Assembly (NCBI GenBank): GCA_038884575.1
Contig: JAWABQ010000002.1
Span: forward strand, 1 to 64,000
Length of the DNA: 64,000 nucleotides
DNA from: JAWAAW01 sp038884575
GTDB taxonomy: Archaea > Nanobdellota > Nanobdellia > Woesearchaeales > ARS49
Reading direction: 5' to 3'
Part shown: piece after piece, positions 48,919-57,682 of the stretch
Numbering within the stretch: position 1 is the stretch's first letter
How the letters are laid out: each line of letters starts with the position of its first letter
The notes under the pieces: generated by a model
Told to the model about the DNA's origin: nothing
Database searches by the model: none
Seen by the model: only the letters and a program-made list of their open reading frames with translations
Translations under genes and position numbers: made by a program

Positions 48919-49755
48919 ATGCCTTCACGGCTCGTATTCTTGGGGACTGCGGGGAACCTTGGAGTAGTAAGCAAGCAGTCAAGAAGCTCAGGAGGGTTTG
49001 TTGTCCAGGCAGGGGAACTTCAGCTGCACATTGATCCAGGGCCGGGCGCTTTGACAAATGCAGCTCTTTGCGGCATAAATGTCAGGGCGCACACTGCAAT
49101 ACTTGCATCCCATGCGCACCTGAACCACTGCAATGACCTGAACGCGCTAATAAACGCAATGACACTGAACGGGCTTGACTCCCACGGACTGCTTGTCGCG
49201 CCTGACAGCATTGTGAACGGCACAGAGCACATAAAGCCTGTGCTGCACACGCACTTCGCAAACCACCTTGAAAAAATAATAATTGCCCAGCCAAACAAGA
49301 AAATAGGCATAGAAAGCATAGAGGTGCACACGCTTATTGCAAGACATTCTGACCTGCATTCGCTTGGCTTCAAGATTTTCACCCCTGAATTCGTGCTTGC
49401 ATACACAGGTGACACAAGCTATGATCCCGAGATTGCAAAACAATACGAAGGGGCGGACATACTTGTGGTCAACTGCCAGCACCCTGGAAAAAGCAAGGAG
49501 CCGGGGCTGTGCACCGCAGATGTCATCAGGATTTTGAGAAAAGCCCAGCCCAAGCTGTGCATCCTGACGCACTTCTCCCAGAAAATGATTGATGCAAAGC
49601 CATTGTACGAGGCAAGGGAAATACAAAGGCAGTCAGGGGTGCAGGTAATAGCATCAGAAGACAGAATGACTCTTGACCCTGCATCTTATTCTGCAGAATT
49701 AAAGCAGAAAACCCTTGGGCTGTTCACATCAGGAAAAGAAGGCCATAGCCAATAA
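48919..49755 (+). CDS. MBL-fold metallohydrolase with variant metal motif
   Basis: 278 residues. LVFLGTAGNLG opens the fold, DPGPGALTNAAL follows, and the metal motif reads SHAHLNHCND, so the aspartate of HxHxDH is asparagine. Later ligands appear in IARHSDLHSLGF and AYTGDTSYDPEI and LTHFSQKM, and H in NCQHPGK. The layout is like RNase Z/AHL-lactonase relatives but no specific reaction can be given. Leaderless ATG 26 bp from TTTATTAAAA. Its 3' end overlaps the convergent presenilin gene by 32 bp. Confidence 0.8.
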   Translation: MPSRLVFLGTAGNLGVVSKQSRSSGGFVVQAGELQLHIDPGPGALTNAALCGINVRAHTAILASHAHLNHCNDLNALINAMTLNGLDSHGLLVAPDSIVNGTEHIKPVLHTHFANHLEKIIIAQPNKKIGIESIEVHTLIARHSDLHSLGFKIFTPEFVLAYTGDTSYDPEIAKQYEGADILVVNCQHPGKSKEPGLCTADVIRILRKAQPKLCILTHFSQKMIDAKPLYEAREIQRQSGVQVIASEDRMTLDPASYSAELKQKTLGLFTSGKEGHSQ

Positions 49756-50596
49756 GGCAGCCGATGGTAAGGAAGGGCATTGCAGGATAAAATTTCTTCT
49801 TCTGGCCATAAAGCAGCAGGCAAAGCAGCGCAATGGTGGCGCAAATTGCAACAATGACTGACTGCTGCAGCCCTGCTGTTTTCATCACAACGCCTGCAAA
49901 AATAAGCGGGAAGCCGATGTCGCCGCCTCCAAGGATTGCTGTCCTGACGCTGCCTGGCTTTTCAGGCGCCTTCAGGACAATTTTTTTGGGCAGGTAAGGA
50001 AGCAAAAGCCCTGCAAAAATGCCGGTCTTTGCCTGGAACTGCGCCATCCTTGTCATGTGCTTGGAGCGCCAGACTGCATACATGTCATAAGCTGAAATCA
50101 GGAGCAGCAGGATTATTGCTGTCAAAGGGGTCAGCAAAGGCACAAATATGACAGCAAGGCCGCCGTAAATGAAGAGTTCTGTTGCATTGTGGACAAGCAC
50201 CCCCGGCCTGAAGATTTTCCAGGTGCCAAGGATTAATGCAAGCAAAACCGCATAACTGCTCGGCATGAACGCCGAAAATGCAATGTGCAGGCACAGCACA
50301 ACAGCCAGCCAGAACCAGAGCTTCCAGAGCACAACCTTCTGCCAGCGGATAATGACCAAAAGGAGCATTGTGCCAATAACAAGCGCAATAAAGATGTAGA
50401 CTGCTGAAGTCATCGGTGGCGCTTCAGGACGCTCTATTCCAATGCCTGCGACAGAGGGAAGGGCTTTCCATTCAACCCTTCCTGTTTCAGCCGTCTTTTG
50501 GACGTCAACATAAGAATTGATTACCGCAAGCCCTATGACCTGGGCAAGCAAAAACATTCCTACCAGCAAAAAAGTTACAGACCAGTTGTGCTTCAT
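49724..50596 (-). CDS. Presenilin/signal-peptide-peptidase homologue (PSH, A22)
   Basis: 290 residues, nine hydrophobic segments. The two catalytic aspartates are in ISAYDMYAVW (YD motif, about residue 172) and ILGGGDIGFPL (GxGD, about 225, here GGGD), and the PAL motif is PAMPFLTIG near 270. Cleaves transmembrane helices inside the membrane; in archaea it is thought to process leftover signal peptides. ATG 50596 is 26 bp from a TATA box that also serves the opposite gene. Confidence 0.9.
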   Translation of the reverse strand: MKHNWSVTFLLVGMFLLAQVIGLAVINSYVDVQKTAETGRVEWKALPSVAGIGIERPEAPPMTSAVYIFIALVIGTMLLLVIIRWQKVVLWKLWFWLAVVLCLHIAFSAFMPSSYAVLLALILGTWKIFRPGVLVHNATELFIYGGLAVIFVPLLTPLTAIILLLLISAYDMYAVWRSKHMTRMAQFQAKTGIFAGLLLPYLPKKIVLKAPEKPGSVRTAILGGGDIGFPLIFAGVVMKTAGLQQSVIVAICATIALLCLLLYGQKKKFYPAMPFLTIGCLIGYGLLFLM

Positions 50597-50615
50597 GCTC
50601 CTGCAGGCGGTGAAA

Positions 50616-50627
50616 GCTTATATAAAC
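50616..50627. promoter_or_regulatory. Symmetric TATA box between presenilin homologue and DUF54 gene
   Basis: GCTTATATAAAC is centred near 50622. The ATG of the minus-strand presenilin gene (50596) and the plus-strand ATG (50648) are each exactly 26 bp away, so both mRNAs would be leaderless from one box. Confidence 0.65.
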
Positions 50628-50647
50628 CCTGCGTTTTGCAGCCTGGA

Positions 50648-51106
50648 ATGAAATACCTCAACAATGTTGTGGTTTCTGTCTTTGCCAAGCCTTCTGAAGA
50701 GGATGTTATTGCTGTCCGAAATGGGCTTGTTGAGCTTGTTCCGCTAAACCTGGCAGAGGAAAAGATAGAGGTAAAAGAGGAGACTGCGCAAGGATTTAAC
50801 GAGCAGCAGATAAAAATATTCACAATAACGCTCAACAAGGAGTCGCACACAAATGCATTCCTGAAAGCTATGTTAAATAGGTTAACAACAGAGCAGAAAG
50901 AACTTTTGCTCCGTCAGAAGGAGTCAAGGCTTGATGCTGATTTGTGCTTTTTCATCAGGATTGACAAGGGCAAATGGCTTTCTGACAGGCGCATTTTCAT
51001 AACAGACTCAGGGCAATGCTTCCACATCAGGATGCAACTGGCTGCATTTCCCGCCAGCCGCGAGGCAGCTCTTGTCCTTGTTGAGAAGATTTTTAAACCC
51101 GAATAG
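50648..51106 (+). CDS. RNA-binding protein of the DUF54/COG1325 type
   Basis: 152 residues. MKYLNNVVVSVFAKPSEEDV, NEQQIKIFTITLNKESHTNA and LDADLCFFIRIDKGKW with CFHIRMQLAAFP match the archaeal exosome-linked family predicted to bind RNA. Leaderless ATG set by the box at 50616-50627. The trpS gene follows with TTTTAAAC overlapping this gene's last codons. Confidence 0.75.
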   Translation: MKYLNNVVVSVFAKPSEEDVIAVRNGLVELVPLNLAEEKIEVKEETAQGFNEQQIKIFTITLNKESHTNAFLKAMLNRLTTEQKELLLRQKESRLDADLCFFIRIDKGKWLSDRRIFITDSGQCFHIRMQLAAFPASREAALVLVEKIFKPE

Positions 51107-51120
51107 TCAAACTGCAGGGC

Positions 51121-52212
51121 ATGGCATTGATAATTGACCCGTGGGGCGCAGAGCTTCCTGCGGAATATGAAAAAATCGTGAAACAGTTCGGGCTGGAGGT
51201 ATTTGACTCCTCATTATTCCCTGAACCAAACAGGCTTATGAGGAGGAAAATCGTCTTTGCATCCAGGGACCAGAAAGTTATAGCTGACTGCATCAGGAAA
51301 AAGAAGCCTTACTATGCCCTGACTGGAATAATGCCAACTGCTGACAAGGTTCACTTCGGCACAAAAATGGTTGTGGAGCAGATGCGCTACTTCCAGGAGC
51401 ACGGCGCAAAGACATATGTGCTTGTTGCAGACCTTGAGGCAGCAACAACAAGGGGCGTTTCGCTGGAAATTGCGCGAAAAAGGGCGCTTGACTTCCACAT
51501 TCCTGCTTACATCGCGCTTGGGCTTGACCCTAAGAAGACAATTTTCTACTTCCAAAGCGAGAACAAGGACGTTATGCACCTCGCATACGAGGCGGCCCAA
51601 AGGATAACACTTAACGAGTTCAAAGCTGTTTACGGCAGTGCAGACCCCTCAAGGATAATGGCTGCTGTAACGCAGGTCGGAGACATACTTTTCCCGCAGC
51701 TTGAGGAGAAAATGCCAGGCATAATCCCTGTTGGCATTGACCAGGACCCGCACATCAGGCTTACAAGGGATGTTGTCGAACGCTCAGGAAGGATGCACAA
51801 GCTCATTCCTCCGGCAGGAATCTACCACAAGTTCACGCCATCGCTTGACGGCACGCTGAAAATGAGCAAAAGCAAGCCAGGAAGCTGCATAGAACTGCCA
51901 GAAGACCCAAAAGAAGTGTGCAAGAAAATACAAAAGGCAGTCAGCGGCGGAAGAAAAACAGAAGAAGAGCACAGAAAGCTCGGCGCAGAGGTTGAAAAAG
52001 ACATGGTATTTGAGCTCTTGAAAATGCATCTGATAGAGAACGACAACAAGCTTGAAATGATTTACCAACAATACAAGACAGGGCAGATGCTTTCAGGCGA
52101 GCTGAAGAAGATTGCATGCGAGGCAATGACAGCATTCATGAACTACTTTGTTGAACGGCTTGAGGAGGCGCGCAAGATTGTCCCTGACCTTAAGTTCATA
52201 AAGTTCAGCTAG
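51121..52212 (+). CDS. trpS: Tryptophanyl-tRNA synthetase, archaeal type
   Basis: 363 residues. HIGH-equivalent PTADKVHFGTKMVVEQ (about residue 77), GIDQDPHIRLTRDVV and KMSKS in TLKMSKSKPGSCIELP at about 247. The N-terminal PWGAELPAEYEKIVKQFGLE is the archaeal/eukaryotic extension. Leaderless start 26-30 bp from TTTTAAAC. Confidence 0.95.
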   Translation: MALIIDPWGAELPAEYEKIVKQFGLEVFDSSLFPEPNRLMRRKIVFASRDQKVIADCIRKKKPYYALTGIMPTADKVHFGTKMVVEQMRYFQEHGAKTYVLVADLEAATTRGVSLEIARKRALDFHIPAYIALGLDPKKTIFYFQSENKDVMHLAYEAAQRITLNEFKAVYGSADPSRIMAAVTQVGDILFPQLEEKMPGIIPVGIDQDPHIRLTRDVVERSGRMHKLIPPAGIYHKFTPSLDGTLKMSKSKPGSCIELPEDPKEVCKKIQKAVSGGRKTEEEHRKLGAEVEKDMVFELLKMHLIENDNKLEMIYQQYKTGQMLSGELKKIACEAMTAFMNYFVERLEEARKIVPDLKFIKFS

Positions 52213-52253
52213 CCCAGAAACATTTATATATCAAGATATTCACGGGGAGAAGC

Positions 52254-52526
52254 ATGGCAAAAAAGAACAGCCACAGTCATGGCAGTGTCAGAAGGGATAT
52301 TCCGGGCGAGCTTCCTGCAGGGGCAAGGGCTTGGACCCCGCTCTCAGCAGGCTTCATGGTTGCCAGCATAGTGGGGTTCTTTGTGTCACTGCTTTACATA
52401 AGCAAGTTTTCACTGCCGATGTCAGTCGCATTTGCAGTTGTGTTTTTGTGCATGTTCCTTGCCTCGATAATATCAATGGGGCGCGCGTCTCCTGATGCGC
52501 AGCTTGCGGCAAGGCCGATAAAATAA
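52254..52526 (+). CDS. Small membrane protein, two helices
   Basis: 90 residues. A His/Ser-rich basic N-terminus (KKNSHSHGSVRRDIPGELPA) is followed by two membrane helices (about residues 33-50 and 55-74) and a short tail. No family recognised. TTTATATATC near 52219-52228 is the promoter; the following lipoprotein gene starts 19 nt after its stop and may be in the same operon. Confidence 0.65.
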   Translation: MAKKNSHSHGSVRRDIPGELPAGARAWTPLSAGFMVASIVGFFVSLLYISKFSLPMSVAFAVVFLCMFLASIISMGRASPDAQLAARPIK

Positions 52527-52545
52527 AAAATCAGGGGGATGGAAA

Positions 52546-53280
52546 ATGAAGCTTGTTGCATTTATAGCGGCATTTTTGATACTTATGCTGGTTTCCTGCG
52601 CTCCTGCACAGCCTGCAGCGCCAGCTGCTCCTGCAGCACCTGCACAGCCTGCAGCCCAGCCAGCAGCGCCTGTTCCGCCAGGACCAACTCCTGTAGAAAC
52701 AAAGCCTGTGCCAGCAGTCTCAAAGGAATTGCAGGCGCTCTTAAGCAAGGCAGACCAGAAGGTAAAGAGCTATTCATACCTTGAACTGATAATCCCGACA
52801 AAGCAGCAGCCTGACAGGTTCTATATCAAGGGCACAAAAGCCAAGATAAAGCTCTACGAGTATGACCCCTATGTTGCAGAAACATACTTTGACACAGTCT
52901 ATCTTGACACTGTTGCAAAGACCGCGGTTGGAAGGTGCGAAAGCAAGCGCAGGTGCATCTGGCCTCAGGGAGACAACACAAAGAAGACATGGGACAACCT
53001 TGACTACAGCAAGTATTTGACAAAAACGCCGTACGAGTTCCTGAAGTCAGTGCCTCCAACAGCAACAATAATTGGCCCTGAGGTGTTTGACCAGCGCACA
53101 ACCACAAAGATTGAGTACGAGGAGGGCGGAAAGCTCATCCAGATGTGGATTGATGACACGTATGGAATCCCAAGGGCAATAAGGGTTGTGCCCTCGTCAG
53201 GCCAGGAGCTGAACTACAAGTTCAATGACCTGCAGTTCAACACACTGACAGACGCAGATGTCACGCCGCCGAAGATTTAA
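52546..53280 (+). CDS. Lipoprotein with Ala/Pro linker, LolA-like fold possible
   Basis: 244 residues. The signal peptide ends in a lipobox, LMLVSC, with C18 as the likely lipidated residue. Residues 19-55 are an Ala/Pro/Gln linker. The exported domain (KADQKVKSYSYLEL, FYIKGTKAKIKLYEYDP, TKIEYEEGGKLIQMWID, YGIPRAIRVV) alternates strands in the way of LolA/LppX-type lipid carriers, but this is only a resemblance. Two cysteines (RCESKRRC) could form a disulfide. GGGGG Shine-Dalgarno before the ATG. Confidence 0.7.
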   Translation: MKLVAFIAAFLILMLVSCAPAQPAAPAAPAAPAQPAAQPAAPVPPGPTPVETKPVPAVSKELQALLSKADQKVKSYSYLELIIPTKQQPDRFYIKGTKAKIKLYEYDPYVAETYFDTVYLDTVAKTAVGRCESKRRCIWPQGDNTKKTWDNLDYSKYLTKTPYEFLKSVPPTATIIGPEVFDQRTTTKIEYEEGGKLIQMWIDDTYGIPRAIRVVPSSGQELNYKFNDLQFNTLTDADVTPPKI

Positions 53281-53296
53281 GGCGGATTTTTTTATT
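53281..53296. terminator. T-rich convergent terminator
   Basis: GGATTTTTTTATTTT separates the lipoprotein and HerA-like genes, which end toward each other; oligo-T on the plus strand fits lipoprotein termination. Confidence 0.4.
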
Positions 53297-54637
53297 TTAG
53301 AATTCCAGCGCTTTCTTTTTTTCCTCAACTATCTTAGGCGCTCCGCCGCCGTGCCAGCTGAACCTGGGGCGCACCTGCATGGGGTACATCCGCTCATTTA
53401 CATCATCAATGGCAATGCAGGAGCCTGCAACCCTTGGCAGCAGCGCAAGCTCCTTGTCAAGGCCCACCCTGAGATAGCTCTGGATGATGCTTCCCATTGC
53501 ATCAGTGTCAACCTTTGCTGTAAGCCTGTGGGCAAGCACAATGTCTGACTGTGTCATTGCGTCAGTGTGCACCTTTCCAGGCTGCTGTGTTGCCATGACT
53601 ATAGCGATTCCTGGCTGGCGCCCCTCCCTGAGCAGGGTTATGAGGGCGTCAGTGGCTGATGTTTTGCCCTGTGCCGGCAGGAACTCGTGCGCCTCGTCAA
53701 TCATCAGCCAGACCATGGGCATTTCCTTGCCCCTGAGACGCTCTTCCTCCTCTTCTTCATCTGTGATCAGGTAGTGCATTGCAGAATGGATGCTCTGGAA
53801 TTCCTCATTCTTCCTCACAACCATCCTCTCCTTGAACAGCCTTTCAGCAACAAGCCCTATCACAAGGTGCTTTATCTTCCACCCGTTTGGCATGACTGCA
53901 TAAGGGCTCAGGTCGAGGATTGTTACCTGGCCGCCGCTGATTATTTCCTTCAGCGGGGTAGCTTCCCTGCTGAACACGCCCCACTGCTCAACGCCCCTGA
54001 AGCGGTTGACTGCTGCATTCTTGACATGCTCCTCCTCTTTCGGGTCTGCCTGTATCAGCTCAATAATGTCCTCGACATCATAGTCATCGCGCTCCTTCTG
54101 CAGCGTGAGTATGATTTTTGCAATGAAAACAGCCAACGGGTCTTCTGGATGGATGTCAAAAGTCAGATTCCAGTCTTCAGGAGTCAGTTCATAAGGCCTG
54201 ATTGAGAAAGGGGCATCTGTCGGTATCCCCTCTGACTTGTACTTCTTGAAAAATCCTGTTGGCGTGAAGATTTTGACAGGAATTCCCTTTCCCTCCATTC
54301 CCCACTGTTGCAGCAAGTGCTCGTCCTTGTGGTTCGGGTATTTCATTGTCCAGTAAATGCCCATCGTGTCGAGGAGGACAACAGCCAGCCTTGAGCGGTA
54401 TTCATCAGGGAGGGTGGCTATGCCTTCTGCAATTACTCCAAGGCTGTATGACTTTCCTGAGCCCCTTTTTCCGCAGACGAAAACAACGTGCGCCTTGTTC
54501 AGGTCAAGGTAGATGTTCTGCGCCAATGCTGTTGTCTGGCCCATCTGCACATAATGCTTGCCCAGAAGTATTGTGCCGAGTGTTCCAAACTTCTCCCTTT
54601 CAGCCTCCTCCCTTCCAAGAATGATTTCGAATGCCAT
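53297..54637 (-). CDS. herA: HerA-like FtsK/HerA-superfamily ATPase
   Basis: 446 residues. Walker A VFVCGKRGSGKSYSLG at about 55, Walker B and following VWLMIDEAHEFLPAQGK at about 315, sensor IAIVMATQQPGKVH, and arginine-finger region ALITLLREGRQPG. The N-terminal barrel (MAFEIILGREEAEREKFGTL, GTILLGKHYVQMGQTTAL) is the HAS-barrel of HerA. HerA pumps DNA for end resection with NurA and Mre11-Rad50; nurA is not adjacent here, so the assignment to end resection rather than another DUF87 role is tentative. Confidence 0.85.
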   Translation of the reverse strand: MAFEIILGREEAEREKFGTLGTILLGKHYVQMGQTTALAQNIYLDLNKAHVVFVCGKRGSGKSYSLGVIAEGIATLPDEYRSRLAVVLLDTMGIYWTMKYPNHKDEHLLQQWGMEGKGIPVKIFTPTGFFKKYKSEGIPTDAPFSIRPYELTPEDWNLTFDIHPEDPLAVFIAKIILTLQKERDDYDVEDIIELIQADPKEEEHVKNAAVNRFRGVEQWGVFSREATPLKEIISGGQVTILDLSPYAVMPNGWKIKHLVIGLVAERLFKERMVVRKNEEFQSIHSAMHYLITDEEEEEERLRGKEMPMVWLMIDEAHEFLPAQGKTSATDALITLLREGRQPGIAIVMATQQPGKVHTDAMTQSDIVLAHRLTAKVDTDAMGSIIQSYLRVGLDKELALLPRVAGSCIAIDDVNERMYPMQVRPRFSWHGGGAPKIVEEKKKALEF

Positions 54638-54679
54638 CCTCTTTTCATTGGGAAATGTGGCAAACGAGTATAAAAAGGT

Positions 54680-55147
54680 TTATGCCCGTTCGTAATTGCA
54701 GACGAGCTTTATTGCAGCAACAAAAAAGCTTGGGGCAGGGATAATGCCATTATTGCCATTGTCCGATGCTGTTTTTACAAGCAGTTTGTACTTGGCCTCA
54801 TCATCATTGACAATTATTGCAACCGCGTTTGGCAATTTTCTTGCGTATCGCGTCTGCCTCGCATTGTTGCCTATGACATAAACCCGCCCGCACCCGCTTA
54901 AAGGGGAATTGAATTCCTCCTGCGCAATCTTTTCAAGAAGCTTTGAAGATGACAAAGAGCTGTTATTGACAACCTTTGCCTCGACAGGCAGCTTTTCCAG
55001 CAAGCCCTTATTTTGAATGCCGCCAATAATTGCGATTTTGGCATCCTTGACCTGAGTCAGGGCGCACAAGCCCTGCCTTGCATAGTCATCATGCTTGTTG
55101 GTGAGAACATTCTGGTGTATTCCTATGAGAACTTTTTTTGGGTGCAT
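54680..55147 (-). CDS. Alpha/beta protein, unknown function
   Basis: 155 residues with alternating strands and helices (KKVLIGIHQNVLTNKHDDYA, AKIAIIGGIQNKGLLEKL, GRVYVIGNNARQTRYARKLP, VAIIVNDDEAKYKLLVKTAS). It may be Rossmann-like, but no signature is strong enough to name. Lies between herA and dnaG on the same strand with gaps of 42 and 68 nt, so separate promoters are likely. Confidence 0.6.
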   Translation of the reverse strand: MHPKKVLIGIHQNVLTNKHDDYARQGLCALTQVKDAKIAIIGGIQNKGLLEKLPVEAKVVNNSSLSSSKLLEKIAQEEFNSPLSGCGRVYVIGNNARQTRYARKLPNAVAIIVNDDEAKYKLLVKTASDNGNNGIIPAPSFFVAAIKLVCNYERA

Positions 55148-55215
55148 ATCAAATGAAAAAAGAAGAAGAATAAAAATGTTTGTATTTCCTGCCTATACAA
55201 AAAATCAAGCAGGCT

Positions 55216-56517
55216 TTACAATTCAGCTGCCGTGACCACGTGCACTGAAGAGTCCTTTACCCTGCTGTCCATTGCTATGACGTGCTTGACTCCTGCCTTT
55301 TCTGCAACGTCTGTGATTTCCTTGTCGGCAGAGCCGTCAAAGACAACAGCATAAACACCTGAGTTAAGGGTCTTGAGCGTGCTTGAAAGCTCTGTGAAAG
55401 GAACCTTGCCAAGCACATTCATCTTGTTGTCAAGCAAATAAGCGCCGCGAGTGCCGATGAGGTTTTCAAGCATGCTTCCAAAGCGCTTCTTTTCCTCAGG
55501 ATTCAGAGCCTTGCCCTGCATAACAGGCGTTGCCATGGGTGCCCGCCTTACTTCAGACTCAATAGGCGCAGACCTGACCAAAGGCTGGAGCCTCTGAGGC
55601 TGCATAACCCTGACTGGTGCGGGCTGGATCCTGTTTGTTGTCTCGCGCATCAAAGGCCTGCGGATGCTCTGGGTTGTGTCATTCGCAGCCAATTCAAGCT
55701 TTGCCTGCTCAATTGTTATTCGGCTCCTCAAAGCCTTGTGGATTTCCTTCTTTGCAAGCTCCTCAACCTCCTTTCCGTCAGGAGCCCTGGCAACAAAGTC
55801 AATCTCTGCAATGTTCAAAAGCTCCTTCAGGATGAGGTTTCCGCCCCTGTCTCCGTCAAGGAAGACAACAATGTCCTTTTTCCTGCTGAGGTCCACTATT
55901 GTCTGCGGAACCTGTGTGCCGTTCATTGCAATTACGTTCTTGAAGCCGTTCTTCAAGAGGTTCAGGACGTCAGCGCGGCCCTCGACAACAATGACCTCGT
56001 CGGAGTCCTCAATTCCAGGACCTGCAGGGCACCTGTCCCTTCCATACTCAGTGATTTCCATAACCCTGACCGAGTGCGCGACCTCCTCTGCGAGCTCCTG
56101 CGAGTCAGGCATTACGCTGTCCACCATTGTCCTGAGCAATTCCTTTGCGCGCTCAATGACAAAGTTCCTCTTGCTAATCCTGACATCCTCAATGTTTGTG
56201 ACCTTTAATTTTGCATTGCAGGGTCCTATTCGCTGTATGATTTCCAAAGCCGCAGCAACTATTGCTGTTTCTGCCTTGTCCAAAGAAGAAGGGATTATGA
56301 TGCTTCCCTGGGTCCTTCCGCCCCTTGTCTCTGTGTTGACCTCAATTCTGCCAATTCTTCCAGAACGCTGAAGCTCCCTGAGCTCAAGGTCTGCGCCTAG
56401 GAGGCCTTCTGTCTGGCCGAAGATTGCGCCAATGACATCCGGCCTGTCGACAACACCCTCGATTTCAATGCTTGCGTTGACAATATACTTAGATGAAACA
56501 GGACTGATTTTCCCCAT
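55216..56517 (-). CDS. dnaG: Archaeal DnaG (exosome-associated TOPRIM protein)
   Basis: 433 residues. The TOPRIM motifs are EVIVVEGRADVLNLLKNGF (about 172) and DIVVFLDGDRGGNLILKELL (about 215). The N-terminal part (KYIVNASIEIEGVVDRPDVI, GAIFGQTEGLLGADLELREL) and the C-terminal RNA-binding segment fit archaeal DnaG, which is a subunit of the RNA exosome. Residues about 290-340 are a Pro/Arg-rich linker. GGAGG precedes the ATG. A long structured region lies upstream (see ncRNA). Confidence 0.95.
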   Translation of the reverse strand: MGKISPVSSKYIVNASIEIEGVVDRPDVIGAIFGQTEGLLGADLELRELQRSGRIGRIEVNTETRGGRTQGSIIIPSSLDKAETAIVAAALEIIQRIGPCNAKLKVTNIEDVRISKRNFVIERAKELLRTMVDSVMPDSQELAEEVAHSVRVMEITEYGRDRCPAGPGIEDSDEVIVVEGRADVLNLLKNGFKNVIAMNGTQVPQTIVDLSRKKDIVVFLDGDRGGNLILKELLNIAEIDFVARAPDGKEVEELAKKEIHKALRSRITIEQAKLELAANDTTQSIRRPLMRETTNRIQPAPVRVMQPQRLQPLVRSAPIESEVRRAPMATPVMQGKALNPEEKKRFGSMLENLIGTRGAYLLDNKMNVLGKVPFTELSSTLKTLNSGVYAVVFDGSADKEITDVAEKAGVKHVIAMDSRVKDSSVHVVTAAEL

Positions 56518-56559
56518 TTTAACTCCTCCATGTTGTTCCCCAATTGTTATTAAGAGGCT

Positions 56560-56822
56560 AAAAAAGAACCAGTCCGGCCAGAAATGACTAAAAGCATCCT
56601 TTGGGACTTCTTTTGGCTATTTTCCGGCTTATTCCTCCCTCAAACCGAAGGAAACTTGGATGATAATGATGATTGGTTCTTTTCTGTCTCTGTTTGGTTA
56701 TCTTGACTTTGTTAAAAGGCCTGTAGCCACGCCGCTAACCCCCTGAGCTCATTGCTTGGTTTTCCGTCAGCTCCACAGGGTTCTCTCGGCAACGGGCCGT
56801 ATTTGCGGCCTTTTAACCTGTC
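56560..56822 (-). ncRNA. Candidate structured RNA upstream of dnaG
   Basis: 399 bp between dnaG and rio1 hold no credible ORF. A minus-strand TATA box (56843-56850) predicts a start near 56820. The RNA would open with GTTAAAAGGCC (56807-56817), which pairs perfectly with GGCCTTTTAAC at 56711-56721; nested inside are helices such as AACCCTG/AGGGGGTT and GAGCT/AGCTC. A second 10-bp repeat, 56674-56683 with 56562-56671's left arm 56562-56571 (TGGTTCTTTT/AAAAGAACCA), ends in a U6 run at about 56560. I do not recognise a known RNA family. It could be a free RNA or the dnaG leader. Confidence 0.5.
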
Positions 56823-56916
56823 CAAACTATATGTTGCAGGTCTATATAAAGGTTCGTATTCTATTTATAAATTAAGATGGGATAGGTATAAAAACAAGGC
56901 AGTTTTGAGAGGTTTA

Positions 56917-57648
56917 ATGGCACGCATAAGGCATCCTGAAGACATAAAGAAGACATTCAAGGACGTATTTGACAATTTTACCAATGTGACGATTCTCAAG
57001 CTTATCTCAAAGGGGCAGCTGGACGGGTTGGAGAGCCCGATTAGCATTGGGAAAGAGGCTAATATATTCTCTGCAATGGCTCAAGGTGAGAGGGTAATGG
57101 TCAAGATTTATAGGATAGCCGCCTGCGACTTCAACAAAATGTATGATTACCTTAGGGCAGACCCGCGGTTTCCAGGGCTGGATAAGAACCGCAGAAAGGT
57201 TGTTGTGCTGTGGGCAAGGCGCGAATACAGAAACCTGCTAAAGGCAAGAGAAGCAGGAGTAAGGGTGCCAACACCGCGCGCAGTATTGAACAATGTATTA
57301 GTAATGGAGTTTATTGGTGACGAAGGAATTCCAGCACCAAGAGTAAAAGACGCAATTCCGGAAAACCCCAAGGAATTTTTTGAAAAGGTTGTCAACGGAA
57401 TGCAGAAACTCCACAAAGCAGGATTAGTTCACACTGATTTAAGCCAGTTCAACATCCTGAATTACAACGAAGAGCCGGTCTTTATTGACATGAGCCAGGC
57501 AACAACACTGGAAAACCCAAACGCACAAGAATACCTCACAAGAGACATAAAAAACATTTGCACTTTTTTCAGGAAACTGGGGCTGGATATCGACGACGAA
57601 AAAATAAGGCAGCAAATAACAGGAAAAAAGCCAATACGCAACATTTAA
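56917..57648 (+). CDS. rio1: RIO1-family serine protein kinase
   Basis: 243 residues. SIGKEANIFSAMAQGERVMV with the ATP-site lysine in MVKIYRI, catalytic loop LVHTDLSQFNILNY and metal-binding FIDMSQATTLENPNA, all RIO1-specific (STGKEA-like SIGKEA loop). RIO kinases act in small-subunit maturation. ATG 56917 lies 26 bp from TATAAAAA at 56887-56894; a longer in-frame start at 56752 would read through the candidate RNA and is rejected. The neighbour is a KH protein of the same pathway. Confidence 0.93.
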   Translation: MARIRHPEDIKKTFKDVFDNFTNVTILKLISKGQLDGLESPISIGKEANIFSAMAQGERVMVKIYRIAACDFNKMYDYLRADPRFPGLDKNRRKVVVLWARREYRNLLKAREAGVRVPTPRAVLNNVLVMEFIGDEGIPAPRVKDAIPENPKEFFEKVVNGMQKLHKAGLVHTDLSQFNILNYNEEPVFIDMSQATTLENPNAQEYLTRDIKNICTFFRKLGLDIDDEKIRQQITGKKPIRNI

Positions 57649-57682
57649 AAACACGTTGCGTTCCCATCAAAAAAATCACCTA

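Noticed and set aside
56752..56916. N-terminal extension of RIO1
   Set aside because: The 55 extra residues lack family similarity and read through the candidate RNA; a TATA box 26 bp before ATG 56917 sets the start.
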